Assembly: GCF_031844705.1 (NCBI RefSeq)
Contig: NZ_CP134609.1
Span: 7,838,136 to 7,902,135, forward strand
Direction of reading: 5' to 3'
Length of the DNA: 64,000 nucleotides
From: Streptomyces sp. ITFR-16
GTDB lineage: Bacteria > Actinomycetota > Actinomycetes > Streptomycetales > Streptomycetaceae
Position numbers and translations under genes: made by a program. The notes beneath the pieces were generated by a model. The model was not told the DNA's origin and searched no databases. It was given only the letters and a program-made list of their open reading frames with translations. Below, piece after piece: positions 1 to 9,031 of this stretch. Every line of letters begins with the position of its first letter. The stretch's first letter is position 1.

Positions 1-200
1 GTTACCCCTACCAACTAAGGTTACCCTAAGGTGAAGTGGGCGTGCAGGGCAACCCCACGCGGCGGCCGGGCTGGGTACGTCAGCTGAGTAGTTCTACTCA
101 TGCCCCGGCCCGGACTCCTGGACGAAGATCGAACCAATGCCGCGGTCAAGCGAACACAGCGCAGGCCACGGCGCATCGACCTGCTCAAGGGAGTCCGATC

Positions 201-644
201 ATGTCCAAGCGCGTCATCGCCATGTCACTCGCGGGTACGGCTGTGCTGGGAGCGGCCGGCGCCGTCGCCTTCGCGGCCCAGGCCTCCGAGGCGAAGCCCC
301 AGGTGCGGGACGGCGAGGCCGCGTACGTCGCCCCGCACGGCACCCGCGACGGCTCGCTGACCTTCACCGTCCGCGTGTCGGACGACTCGGGCGTACGCGG
401 CGTCAAGGTACTGGCGTGGCCCGGGACCCTGAAGCCGGCTCCGACGGCGAAGGAGATGAAGGACGTCGAGTCCGCCACGTGCACGGCGGCCGGGGACGGG
501 GCCGCCCGGTGCACCTACACGGTGAGGGTCACCGAGGCGGACGCGGTACCGGCCGGCGCCTGGCACGTGGCGGTCCTGGCGACCGCGAAGGACGGCGACA
601 CGGCATTCGTGCCCCGCGCGGCAGACTTCACGGCCCGCCGTTGA
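201..644 (+). CDS. Secreted small protein, DUF5707-like
   Basis: A 147-residue protein beginning MSKRVIAMSLAGTAVLGAAG, a typical Sec signal peptide (basic start, hydrophobic core, A-x-A region near residue 27). The rest is a single beta-rich domain with phrases such as DGSLTF, DDSGVRGVKVLAWP, VESATC and RCTYTV; two cysteines could form a disulfide. It resembles the DUF5707 proteins common in Streptomyces, judged from memory of the family. The start was chosen because AAGGGAG lies 7 nt upstream and the signal peptide begins there; the frame is open further upstream but reads as nonsense. Function unknown; the product should be extracytoplasmic. Confidence 0.75.
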   Translation: MSKRVIAMSLAGTAVLGAAGAVAFAAQASEAKPQVRDGEAAYVAPHGTRDGSLTFTVRVSDDSGVRGVKVLAWPGTLKPAPTAKEMKDVESATCTAAGDGAARCTYTVRVTEADAVPAGAWHVAVLATAKDGDTAFVPRAADFTARR

Positions 645-834
645 GCCGGATGGCTGTGGGGGCGGGCGCCTGCCTGTGGCGCGGTGCGGGGGTGAGTGCA
701 CTCAGGGCGGGTGCCCGCCTTGTGGGGTGGGGTCAGGGGGGTTGAGGCTGCGTAGCAGTCGTCCGGTGCGGTCCCAGCGGGCCGGGCCGTGGCGGGTCAT
801 GGTGAGGGTGCCGGTCGAGGGCCCCGCACGGCGG

Positions 835-1223
835 TCAGGCGTCAGGGTCGACTTCGGGGTGCGTGAATCGCACGGGCTTGCCCAACGAGCGGGCGTAGGC
901 GATCTCGGCTCGGGTGCTGTCTCCGATGTAGTCGCCGACTACGAGCGCTCGTCAGCGAGCCGGATCTTCGCGCGGTGCAGATCGTCGAGTCGGTCCTTCA
1001 GCGCCTCGGCCTCGGCAGGATCGGACCAGAATTCGTGCGGCGACTTCATGTCGCAGCCCGGTTTGACGACAATCCTTCCGGCTTTGGTCTCCCGCAGATC
1101 GGCCTTGTTCATCTCGGTCATGAACCGGGTCGAGCCGCAGATCACGACGATACGCGGGAGGCCCAACAGCTTCTTCGCGTGGGCGAGCCTCTCCTCAGGG
1201 GTGAGCGGCTGCGGGTATGACAC
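835..1223 (-). pseudogene. SLOG/nucleoside-deoxyribosyltransferase-like protein, frameshifted
   Basis: Starts at GTG 1223 behind AGGAGGA and encodes a Rossmann-type protein with PRIVVICGSTRF, GRIVVKPGCDMKSPHEFW and DRLDDLHRAKIRLADE. The frame hits a stop at about 939, but shifting by one base recovers the expected ending (VVGDYIGDSTRAEIAYARS, then PVRFTHPEV) down to a TGA at 835. One missing base in GAGCGCTC explains the break. The family binds nucleotide-like ligands; the activity of this member is unknown. The lesion could be a real mutation or an assembly error, because everything else in the gene is well kept. Confidence 0.7.
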
Positions 1224-1319
1224 CGGTTCCTCCTGGTGGTGTGGTCCAAGGGGCTCCTGCCGAGACGAGAACAGTATGAGGCCCCGGGGCATCGGGCCTC
1301 GGTACACACATTGGCCACT

Positions 1320-1460
1320 GGGTTCAACGACCGCCCCGCGCAACTGGTGTTAACCGATGCCGAAGGCATCCGCCGGTGGGCGAGCCCGGCCAGATCCTGC
1401 TCAACGTCGGCCTCGCCGCAGGAGTGCCCATGCCGTACTCCTGCACGGTCGGCCCTCCAC
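1320..1460 (+). pseudogene. 2Fe-2S ferredoxin-domain remnant
   Basis: A short stretch reads GQILLNVGLAAGVPMPYSCT, which matches the cofactor-binding start of plant-type 2Fe-2S domains (GxxLLxAGLxAGVxxPxSC). The expected cysteine pair just after this segment is missing and the frame turns into unrelated sequence. A piece in another frame just upstream (PAQLVLTDAEGIRR) may be the preceding strand. No start or complete domain remains. I read it as the debris of an oxidoreductase ferredoxin module. Confidence 0.35.
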
Positions 1461-1501
1461 CGCTGCTCCGACCGCACCCCAATCACCACCGGCAGCCGGG
1501 C

Positions 1502-1740
1502 TCAGTCGCCGCGCGCCTCATCGACCAGGGACACACCGGATGGGTTGTTCGGGGTGGTGGTGCGGTCGTGGGTGCCGGGGCGGATCGTGGGCTGATGGAA
1601 ATGACCGGACGTTGCGGTCGCGGTGACCGATGCCATGGTCAGTGGATTGGCCTGGATACGGCCCTGCCCGATCAGGGCCGCAGCCTTCTCCGTCTCGTCC
1701 TTCGGCACGGGCACCGACCCGTCGTACGAAGGGATGCCGA
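1502..1740 (-). pseudogene. Penicillin-binding protein transpeptidase fragment
   Basis: About 80 residues containing GIPSYDGSVPVPKDETEKAA, ALIGQGRIQANPLTMASV and FHQPTIRPG. The GQGR..xxPLxMA pattern is the conserved segment of class B penicillin-binding protein transpeptidase domains downstream of the KSG box. Both the catalytic SxxK region and the C-terminal end are absent. It lies 15 bp beyond the stop codon of the phosphatase gene, so a deletion or rearrangement probably joined the two. Confidence 0.55.
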
Positions 1741-1754
1741 CATGCCACACGGCC

Positions 1755-3848
1755 TCAGCACCTCCGCTCGCCGCCCGGCACACGGAAAGCGATCACGGCG
1801 ACATCGTCGCGACGGTCCTCGGGAAGCCGCAGAAGCTCAGCCACGAACCGTTCGGCCACAAGAGCACGGGAGCGCAACGTAGCCGCATGCCGAACGAGCA
1901 GAGCCAGCCCGTCACCGATGTCCCTGCGCGGATTCTCGATCAGCCCGTCCGTATAGAGCACCAGGGTGTCACCCGGCCCGATTCGATAATGACTTTCGGT
2001 ACGGGACACCTCGGGCAGCACACACAACGGCGGGTCCGTGCCCTGCCGGCGGCCAAGAAAACGCGGCGTGCCCAACCCCGGCACCAGCAAGGGCGGCGGA
2101 TGCCCCGCGTTCGACAGCGTCGCCTGCCAGCTCCCATCGCCGACCGGACGCAGCACGACATGAACAGCGGTGATCAGCGGCGCGATATCCAGCCCCTGCG
2201 CCACCAGGTCGAGCCGGGCAAGAGTGGCCGCGGGACCCGCCCACCCGGCGTCATAGGCGAACCCCCGCAGCATGTTGCTGATCTTGCCCATCGCCGTGGC
2301 CGCCATCAGATCATGGCCGGCGACATCACCGATCGAAAGAGAAACCGACCCGTCACGAGTCCTGACGGCGTCGTACCAGTCACCACCGATCTCGGCCGAG
2401 GAATCGGCGGGCTGGTAGGCCGCCGCAAGCTCGGCACCCTCCACGGACGGCGGAGGAAGAAGGAACGACCTCTGCAGGGTCAGAGCCGTCTCCCGCGCGC
2501 CCTGCAACTCCAGCGTGCGCTGCACCGGGTCCTGGACACGCCGCAGGATCTCGTTGAACAGATCGAGATCCGAACCGCTCGGGGGCGGGTGCCCCTGACA
2601 GGTCGAGGCCGCCACGAGCGCCACGACCCGCTCATCCGCGACCAGCGGAGCGACGAGCAGGCTGGTGGCACCGGCCTGCTCCATCCAGGCCCTGGACGCG
2701 CCGGACAAAAGATCGGCGGGCGGCTGTCCGGCCGGAAAGGTGATGAGCACGGACTTCCGCGTCGCGATGGCCCGCTCCGCCTGCCTGCCGAGCGCGAAGT
2801 CGTCCGGCAGTGGTCCGAGCGCCGGGAGCCCCGGAGCCAGCGCCGCCTGCGCTCTGGCCATTGTGTGCTCCATGCCCGACAGGCCGTGCCATGTTCCGGC
2901 CTGCGGATGGAAGACCGCCAGCGCGTCGAACAGGTCCGGCACCACGGCCCGGGCCAGCCTGCTGAAAACGTCCGGTACGGTGCCCGCCGTAGGAATGGCC
3001 GCCACGCGCGCCAGCAGCCTCTCCTTCATCTGCTCGCGCCACTCCTCCTCGGCGTCGCTCACCGTGCCCACCCACTCCACGACCTCACCGTCCCGGAGCA
3101 CCGGCACCGCGATGATCTTCACGTGCCGGTAGCGGCCGGAGTCGTCCCCCACCCGGACACGGATCATCGCGTCCAGGAGCGCCTTGCCACGGCGCGTGGC
3201 ACGCCACTGTGAGGCGAACCAGAGCCGGTCCTTCGGATGCACCGCGTCCATCCAGGAGGCCGACGAACCGGCCTCCGGCTGCCACAGGCTCTCCCCGGCG
3301 ACCCCCAGACGGCCCACAAGCGTGGCGACCTTGCCCTCGGGCGTCATGAGCCAGACAACATGCGGGATGGCGGACAGCAACGCCTCATAACGCGCGAGAG
3401 CCCGGCCCGCGACATCGGTGACACCTTCCTCGACCGCCGCGGCAGAAGTGCTCAACCGCCTGCTGCCGAGCAGACCGGCCACCAGAAGTACAGCAGGACC
3501 GAACCGGCTCGTCACCGGTACCGCGGCGACCAGACACGTCCGGTGAACCACACTTCCCGAACCCGTACGCACAGCGAGGTCCACCAGGACACTCGAACGC
3601 TCCGTACCCGGCAGATCCAGCGCCCGCAGCAGCGGCCGGAACTTCGCCGCAGACAGCGCGACCCCCGCCTCCTGGCCGAGGCTCCAGAAGCCGAACAGCT
3701 CCCTGAACGGACGGTTGCACTGCCGCAGCACCTGCCTGCGCCCAGTGACCAGAGCCAGCCCGACCGCAGCAGACCCAAGAGGAGCGACCCCGAAGAAGGA
3801 GTCGGCGGCGGAGAACGAATGCGTGGACACCCATCCAGCATTGTTCAA
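1755..3848 (-). CDS. PAS/GAF-domain PP2C (SpoIIE-type) protein phosphatase
   Basis: A 697-residue multidomain signalling protein. The first ~130 residues look like a divergent PAS-type sensor; residues ~150-270 form a PAS/PAC domain (YEALLSAIPHVVWLMTPEG to EWVGTVSDAEEEWREQMKER); ~280-440 is a GAF domain; the C-terminal ~230 residues are a PP2C phosphatase with EIGGDWYDA, SIGDVAGHDLMAA, LSNAGHPPPLL, LYTDGLIE and DDVAVIAFR. The metal-binding aspartates and glycines are present. Such proteins dephosphorylate anti-anti-sigma factors and so activate alternative sigma factors. No sigma gene adjoins it; a free-standing HATPase of the matching anti-sigma class lies far away at 51.2-51.6 kb. The stop is 15 bp from a penicillin-binding protein remnant. 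Confidence 0.9.
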   Translation of the reverse strand: MNNAGWVSTHSFSAADSFFGVAPLGSAAVGLALVTGRRQVLRQCNRPFRELFGFWSLGQEAGVALSAAKFRPLLRALDLPGTERSSVLVDLAVRTGSGSVVHRTCLVAAVPVTSRFGPAVLLVAGLLGSRRLSTSAAAVEEGVTDVAGRALARYEALLSAIPHVVWLMTPEGKVATLVGRLGVAGESLWQPEAGSSASWMDAVHPKDRLWFASQWRATRRGKALLDAMIRVRVGDDSGRYRHVKIIAVPVLRDGEVVEWVGTVSDAEEEWREQMKERLLARVAAIPTAGTVPDVFSRLARAVVPDLFDALAVFHPQAGTWHGLSGMEHTMARAQAALAPGLPALGPLPDDFALGRQAERAIATRKSVLITFPAGQPPADLLSGASRAWMEQAGATSLLVAPLVADERVVALVAASTCQGHPPPSGSDLDLFNEILRRVQDPVQRTLELQGARETALTLQRSFLLPPPSVEGAELAAAYQPADSSAEIGGDWYDAVRTRDGSVSLSIGDVAGHDLMAATAMGKISNMLRGFAYDAGWAGPAATLARLDLVAQGLDIAPLITAVHVVLRPVGDGSWQATLSNAGHPPPLLVPGLGTPRFLGRRQGTDPPLCVLPEVSRTESHYRIGPGDTLVLYTDGLIENPRRDIGDGLALLVRHAATLRSRALVAERFVAELLRLPEDRRDDVAVIAFRVPGGERRC

Positions 3849-4022
3849 AGCCGCGACGCTGACGAGCCGGAGGCTGCCGAGCGATGCTCACCCCGGCAGC
3901 GCCCCCGCACAGACAAGGGCGGCCCGCCCACCCCCACCTCCCTCACTAAACGTGTTTATTGACCCGACTTCCGGTTACAACAAGTGGCTACAGGCTGTCA
4001 GTACCCGACGGAAGGCAGAAAC

Positions 4023-4214
4023 ATGACCTTCATCAACGTGCTCGTCCTCGTCGCGGTCCTCGTCCCCATCGCCCTGCTGGCACTGGCCCCCAGCGTGCCC
4101 GCCCGGCGCAACCCGTTCCCCGGCCGCCGGCCCGACCGCACGCGGCGCCGTCCCACCGCGACGCGACCGAGCGAGATGCCCCACCAGCAGACGAACAGGC
4201 ACCACGCCCGCTGA
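4023..4214 (+). CDS. Small single-pass membrane protein
   Basis: A 63-residue protein: MTFINVLVLVAVLVPIALLA forms one N-terminal transmembrane helix, followed by a strongly basic, arginine- and proline-rich tail. GGAAG 8 nt upstream supports the ATG. The positive-inside rule places the tail in the cytoplasm. I do not recognise a family; short proteins of this kind are common and mostly uncharacterised in Streptomyces. Confidence 0.5.
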   Translation: MTFINVLVLVAVLVPIALLALAPSVPARRNPFPGRRPDRTRRRPTATRPSEMPHQQTNRHHAR

Positions 4215-4527
4215 CCTCGAAGCGAAGCACACGCCCGACCATACGGAGGGCCCGTCCCGCCGAGGACGGGTGCCGCCGGGCCAACGGGGGCCGGGGCCAG
4301 ACGCACGCGCGGAGACCCACAGCGGTCGGAAGCAGCCGATGATGCTGAGAAATAAGGCCGTGTCGAAGTCCGGGCGGTTGATGCATCGCTCGGCTGTGTC
4401 GCGCTCCTTGTCTGCCTCGTGGTCGAAGGGCAGCCGGGGCCTTGTCGGTCCGCCGGAACGGGAATCACTACCCGCCGTGGTGGTCCGGTCACCGGCCGCC
4501 CCGCTTCGGCGCCCGGTCCGGCGGCAA

Positions 4528-5414
4528 TGAGCGTTTTCAGCGTTGCCTCTCCAGGGTGAGGACGGCTTTGGTGATGACGGTCATGCGGTTGGGGCTGATG
4601 CGGGATCTGCGGAAGATTTGCCAGGACTTGAGCCGTGCCATGCCGCGTTCGACGGGTGCCCGGGCTGCGGACAGGGCCCGGTTCCGGGTTCGGTCGGTGG
4701 GGGCGAGTTCCCCGCCTGGCGGGCGGCGCTTGGCTGTGGTGACCCAGTCGCCGGCACCGATGTAGGCCATGTCGGCGAGGACCGGGACGCCCTGGCGTTC
4801 GCAGATCCGAAGGATCCTGTGGGCGCGGGCGGCGGTCAGATCGTGGGTCCGGCCCGGCAGCGCGGGCGAGATCCACAGGATCTCTCCGGCTGGGTCGGTG
4901 ACGACCTGCACGTTCACCCCGTGCCGCTTGTGCTTCGCCGAGTAGTCGGCCTTGCCGTCGCCGACGCGGTCGCACTCGGCGAGCGTGCCGTCCAGGAGGA
5001 CGAATTCCGGGTCGTGCGAGCGCAGCGTCTTGAGCAGGCCCGGTGCCTGGTCGGCGAGCAGGCCGGTGACGGAGGTGACGTAGGCATGGGCGGTGCCGAC
5101 GGATATCCCAAAGCCGGCGGCGATGCGGGCGAGAGTGTCGTGGCGGCGCAGGTACACGAGTGCGACCAGCGCACGACGGCGCGGCGGGAGTTTGCACCGG
5201 CGGTCACCCTCACGGATGACGATGAGCATCGCGACCCACTCGACCAGGGCGTGAGGCAGGTCGAGTGCGGCAGGATACGGAACCAACAGGGCTCCTGTGC
5301 TGCTGAGTTGAGACGTCGAACACCTCCCTCAACGGCGCGGGAGCCCTGTCCGTTGCGCACCCCGACCTTCACACCGCTCCGTCACCCGATCAGTGGCCAC
5401 GCTGAAAACGCTCA
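4528..5414 (-). mobile_element. IS5-type insertion sequence
   Basis: Bounded by a perfect 16-bp inverted repeat, TGAGCGTTTTCAGCGT at 4528-4543 and its complement at 5399-5414. It holds one transposase gene read leftward. The length (~890 bp) and a single DDE transposase fit the IS5 family. I could not see a clear target duplication: the flanks are GGCAA on the left and ATGGC on the right. Confidence 0.8.
4537..5286 (-). CDS. IS5-family transposase (DDE_Tnp_4 type)
   Basis: A 249-residue transposase. The N-terminal third is a helix-turn-helix (PPRRRALVALVYLRRHDTLA, then GISVGTAHAYV); the DDE part shows VLLDGTLAECDR (first D), VNVQVVTDPAGEILWISPAL, a DMAYIGAG box (second D) and ARAPVERGMARLKSW with the catalytic glutamate. 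It ends inside the left inverted repeat, which is usual for compact IS elements. No internal stop is seen, so the element may be active. Confidence 0.85.
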   Translation of the reverse strand: MVPYPAALDLPHALVEWVAMLIVIREGDRRCKLPPRRRALVALVYLRRHDTLARIAAGFGISVGTAHAYVTSVTGLLADQAPGLLKTLRSHDPEFVLLDGTLAECDRVGDGKADYSAKHKRHGVNVQVVTDPAGEILWISPALPGRTHDLTAARAHRILRICERQGVPVLADMAYIGAGDWVTTAKRRPPGGELAPTDRTRNRALSAARAPVERGMARLKSWQIFRRSRISPNRMTVITKAVLTLERQR

Positions 5415-5491
5415 ATGGCTCTGTCCGCGCCCGCTGCGCATCCGTCAACGACACAACCGGACCAACGATCAGATGATCTGAACGAAACGGC

Positions 5492-6733
5492 CTAGGCCGC
5501 CCGGCGGCCCGTCCGCAGCTCCCGGCCATTGGCCAGGCCCTCCGGGTCCAGCGACAGGGAAACGGCTGCCGTCGCGCCGACATCCGCGAGGCTCTCCGAG
5601 TCGGGCAGCAGCTCCACGCCGTCCGCGTCGGGCCGGTGGATGAGCACGGGGACGTACTCACGGGTGTGGAAGGCGTGCCCGGCCGTCGGGTCGTTGCCGT
5701 GGTCGCCGGTCACGATGAGCCGGTCGCCCGGTGCGTCGAGCAGGGCGACGAGCGCGGCCAGGCCCGCGTCGGCCTGTTCCAGAAGACGTCCGTAGCGCTC
5801 GGTGTCCTGCTGGTGCCCGGCCAGATCCGTCTCCTGGATGTTGGAGACCACCAGGCCGTCGCCGCGGGCGCGCACCGCTTCGAGGGTGTGCGTGAGGACG
5901 TCGGCGGTGTCCACGGCCGGGTGCCGGACCGCGGCCTCGCAGGCCAGGATGTCGGCGGCCTTGCCCACCAGGGTGACCGGGATGCCCGCGCGGGCGGCCA
6001 GGTCGGGGAGCTGACGGGTGTGGTCGATCCGGGCACCCAGGTGCTGCACTTCGAGGCCGCCGTTGCGGTAGAAGCCGGTGGCGGGGGTGTCGAGGCCGAC
6101 CGTGCCCTCCTCACCGGCCCGTACGAAGCGCTCCAGCGGGCCGTCCGCATGCCCGCCCACGGCGATGACCCGCGCCACGGGAGCGACGGCGCGCACCGTG
6201 CGGGCCACGGCGAGGATGCCGCCCGGCCCGTCGAACGGCAGGTCCTCCAGTCGCCCGGAGGCGTTCCAGTTGATGCCCGGGTCGGCCTCCAGGTTGTCGT
6301 GGACCAGCACCGAGCCGTCGACGACCAGGAGCGGCCTGCCGTCCAGCCGGCCGACCCGGTGACCGGCCGCTTCGAGTGCGGCGGTCACCTCGTCGATGTG
6401 GTCGGCGAGCCGGGCGACGGTCACCCGGCTGAAGTCGGCCCCCATCATGGTCTGGTGGCCGGCGAAGGTGTCGGCGCCCGGATAGCCCAGGGCGGCCCGG
6501 CCCGCAGCGACGGGCAGATGGGTGCGCCGGGCGAGATCGGGGTGCGAGTGGACGAGGCCGAGGCCGAGCGAACCCAGCACGGGCAGCCGCAACGGGCGGC
6601 CGAACGCCTCCCGGCAGTGGTCCAGCACATGTCCGCAGGTGTCGGCGGTCAGATCGCCGGGACGCGCGGTGCCCGCGTCGGGCATGGCGCCGATGCCGAA
6701 TCCGTCGATCACGACGATGACGGTCTTGGCCAT
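5492..6733 (-). CDS. yhfW: Phosphopentomutase-like metalloenzyme YhfW
   Basis: A 413-residue member of the alkaline phosphatase/phosphopentomutase superfamily. MAKTVIVVIDGFGIGAMPDA carries the first metal aspartate; TFAGHQTMMGAD corresponds to the nucleophile region; VVSNIQETDLAGHQQD, VTGDHGNDPT and GHAFHTREYVPVLIH supply further metal ligands. The substrate of YhfW is not established; deoxyribose-phosphate mutase activity cannot be assumed. GGAGG lies 6 nt before the ATG. It is the last gene of the eight-gene operon and begins 11 bp after the YhfX stop, which suggests coupled translation. Confidence 0.85.
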   Translation of the reverse strand: MAKTVIVVIDGFGIGAMPDAGTARPGDLTADTCGHVLDHCREAFGRPLRLPVLGSLGLGLVHSHPDLARRTHLPVAAGRAALGYPGADTFAGHQTMMGADFSRVTVARLADHIDEVTAALEAAGHRVGRLDGRPLLVVDGSVLVHDNLEADPGINWNASGRLEDLPFDGPGGILAVARTVRAVAPVARVIAVGGHADGPLERFVRAGEEGTVGLDTPATGFYRNGGLEVQHLGARIDHTRQLPDLAARAGIPVTLVGKAADILACEAAVRHPAVDTADVLTHTLEAVRARGDGLVVSNIQETDLAGHQQDTERYGRLLEQADAGLAALVALLDAPGDRLIVTGDHGNDPTAGHAFHTREYVPVLIHRPDADGVELLPDSESLADVGATAAVSLSLDPEGLANGRELRTGRRAA

Positions 6734-6744
6734 GAGGTGCCTCC

Positions 6745-7911
6745 TCAGCTCAGGGACCGGCCCTGGGCGTCGTACAGACCGTTGAGACGGGGCGTACCGG
6801 ATGAGATTCCGGAGACGACGGCGACGGTCGAGCGGGTGACGAAGATCTGGGTGCGGAAGGCGAGCAGCGCGGTGTCGCCGATCTGGGCGTCCTGTCCGGG
6901 GGCGGGCGCGTCGAGCAGCCGGTAGTAGTCGATGTTCTCGGCGGGCGCGTCCAGCACGTTCAGACGTGCCCCGGTGCGTGGCAGCAGGGCGCTCTTGATG
7001 CGGGAGCGGGCGTAGAACCCGCCGCCGAAGACGGCGGGGCGGCCGTCGTCCAGGGTGTGGGCGACCTCGGTGACGTACACGTAGGCGGGGGTCTCGGGCT
7101 GCGCCGGGTCGAGCGCGTGCAGCGGGGTCGTGCCGGTCAGGGCGTGGCCCGGCTCGCCGTGGGTGGCGCCGAGGCCGGCGAGCAGCGGCAGGGAGGCCAT
7201 CGAGGTGGCGCTGGGGGCGCTCAGCCTGAGGTCCGTATGGCCGCGGCCGGTGAGTGTCTCGCGGGCCTTCAGGGCGAGGGCGAAGTTGGGTGTGGCGTAC
7301 GGAGCCCCGGTCGCCGGGTCGCACAGCACGCAAGGGAAGGCGGTGACCCCCGCGATCCGGATGCCGGGAAGCCGTTCGGCGGCGTCGGCGAACGCGTCGA
7401 GCCGGTTGAGCGGGACGCCGCCCTCCTGGCCGGGGTAGACGCTTCCCTCGGCGCCTTCGAGACGGATCAGGATGTCCTGGACGAACCCCAGCCGCCTCGC
7501 GGTGTCGGAGACCGCGCGGGCGTTGTCCAGGTCGTAGACGGTGACGGTCTCGGGACGCCACGCCAGCATCTCGGGCAGGGCGCGGCGCGGGATCTGGACG
7601 AGGTGGCCGAGGTTGCCGGCACGGGCGCCGGAGGCGTGCAGGGTGCGCGCCTCCGGCGGGTCGATGGCGGCGTACCGGGGGATGTGCCGGGCGACGGCCC
7701 GGATCAGTTCCGGGTTGCGGCCGAGCTGCTTGACGACGAACCAGAGGGAGAGGCCCAGCCGTTCGGCCTCGGCGGCCAGCAGTGCGGCGTTGGCCTCGAC
7801 GGCGTCCAGGTCCATCACATAGGTGTCCGGCGGGATCGCGCCCTCGTCATGGAGTGCGGCCGCGGCCTCGACGAGCCCGGGATTACGGGTCAGTACGGTG
7901 TCGAGAAACAC
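6745..7911 (-). CDS. yhfX: PLP-dependent alanine racemase-fold enzyme YhfX
   Basis: A 388-residue protein of the alanine racemase/D-amino-acid lyase fold. TYVMDLDAVEANAALLAAEA precedes LWFVVKQLGRNPEL, whose lysine is the expected PLP anchor; later features are NLGHLVQIPRRAL, GVTAFPCVLCDPATGAPYAT and FGGGFYARSR. The GTG start lies 2 nt beyond the YhfS stop, so the genes are almost certainly translated together. E. coli YhfX is nearly the same length. The reaction is unknown; racemisation, decarboxylation or lyase chemistry on an amino-acid-like substrate are candidates. Confidence 0.85.
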   Translation of the reverse strand: MFLDTVLTRNPGLVEAAAALHDEGAIPPDTYVMDLDAVEANAALLAAEAERLGLSLWFVVKQLGRNPELIRAVARHIPRYAAIDPPEARTLHASGARAGNLGHLVQIPRRALPEMLAWRPETVTVYDLDNARAVSDTARRLGFVQDILIRLEGAEGSVYPGQEGGVPLNRLDAFADAAERLPGIRIAGVTAFPCVLCDPATGAPYATPNFALALKARETLTGRGHTDLRLSAPSATSMASLPLLAGLGATHGEPGHALTGTTPLHALDPAQPETPAYVYVTEVAHTLDDGRPAVFGGGFYARSRIKSALLPRTGARLNVLDAPAENIDYYRLLDAPAPGQDAQIGDTALLAFRTQIFVTRSTVAVVSGISSGTPRLNGLYDAQGRSLS

Positions 7912-7913
7912 GG

Positions 7914-9029
7914 TCAGTGGTCCTTCGGGTCGTTCAGCGCGGCCAGTGAGCGGCGCAGGATCTCGATGACGAGGTCCGCGCCCGCCCGCATCGGGTTGAT
8001 GCGCACGGTCCAGTCGGCCAGTTCGGGGGAGTCGTCCAGGGCGGAGCTGGACATCCGGTAGAAGAGCGGCGTGATCTCGTAGCGGGAGTTGGAACCGACG
8101 GGGTACGGAGCCGCGCCGAAGCGGGCGGCGACGGCGGGCAGTTCCCTGGCGACGGGCCGGTCGAGCCGGACGAGCAGGCACCGGTCCTGCGCGTTGGCGA
8201 GCCGGACCTCGGCGACCCCGGGCACCTCGCCCGAGGCCAGCCGCTCGGCGACCTCGGCGCCGACCTGGGACTGCACGGACCACATGAGCGGTACGTGGGT
8301 GAGCGCGCGCAGTGCGTCGAGCGCCTGGTGCCCCTGGACCTGGCCTCCGCCGGAGTAGTTGTCGCGGCGGATGTGCTCGATCAGGTCGCGGGCGCCGACG
8401 ACGATGCCGACGCCCTCCGGACCGTGCAGCTTGAACAGGGAGAAGCAGGAGGCGTCGGCGCCCAGTTCGACCCCGGCAGCCGGAGTGCGCATCACGGCGT
8501 AGTTGTCGTCGACGAGGGTGCGGACGCCGGCGGCCCGGCAGGCGGAGAGGACCCCGCCGGGGTCGTACGAGTCGGCGAGCCGCTGCCGGGTGTGCTGGAC
8601 GTAGGCCCAGCGGAACCGGCCGGATTCCAGGGCCTCGCGCAGCTCGTCGGGATCGTTGAAGTCGGCCTCGACGGTCCGGACCCCGAGGCCGCGCAGCGTG
8701 ACCTCGGTGGTGCGGTAGACGGGCGCCCGGTGGATGAGGAGGGGGTCGCCCGGCCGGACGGCGGCGGTGAGGGCGGCCCGGATCGCGCCGGTGCCCGCGC
8801 CCTGGACGAAGGCGGCGCCTTCGGCACCGAAGAAGTCGGCGAGGACGGACTCGACGCGGGCGGTGGTGGCGGGGCGTCCGAGGCCGGGCACGACCCCGGC
8901 GTCGGTGGCGAACAGCTGAGGTCCCTCGAAGTGGCGGGCGGTGGCCTCGATGAGCCGGAACTGCCGGGCGACGGCGTCGGCCGGGGCCACGGTTGCCAGC
9001 GGGAACGTCCGGGGGAGTACGGGGTGCAT
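7914..9029 (-). CDS. yhfS: PLP-dependent aminotransferase-fold enzyme YhfS
   Basis: A 371-residue fold-type I PLP enzyme. FFGAEGAAFVQGAGTGAIRA is the phosphate-binding region, TLVDDNYAVM holds the PLP-pyridine aspartate, and SCFSLFKLHGPEGVG carries the Schiff-base lysine (~residue 204). The family includes beta/gamma-eliminases and aminotransferases acting on sulfur- or phospho-amino acids. It starts 2 nt after the Php stop and ends 2 nt before YhfX. Having two PLP enzymes, a hydrolase and a mutase together implies a short catabolic route for an unusual amino acid derivative. Confidence 0.85.
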   Translation of the reverse strand: MHPVLPRTFPLATVAPADAVARQFRLIEATARHFEGPQLFATDAGVVPGLGRPATTARVESVLADFFGAEGAAFVQGAGTGAIRAALTAAVRPGDPLLIHRAPVYRTTEVTLRGLGVRTVEADFNDPDELREALESGRFRWAYVQHTRQRLADSYDPGGVLSACRAAGVRTLVDDNYAVMRTPAAGVELGADASCFSLFKLHGPEGVGIVVGARDLIEHIRRDNYSGGGQVQGHQALDALRALTHVPLMWSVQSQVGAEVAERLASGEVPGVAEVRLANAQDRCLLVRLDRPVARELPAVAARFGAAPYPVGSNSRYEITPLFYRMSSSALDDSPELADWTVRINPMRAGADLVIEILRRSLAALNDPKDH

Positions 9030-9031
9030 GG

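Noticed and set aside
1..35. Iron-box-like direct repeat (AAGGTTACCCTAAGGT)
   Set aside because: Only a partial match to DmdR/IdeR sites and far (165 bp) from the first gene; cannot be supported.
5492..6733. Calling YhfW a housekeeping phosphopentomutase (DeoB)
   Set aside because: It is embedded in the yhf operon with no nucleoside catabolism genes nearby; superfamily motifs alone do not fix the substrate.
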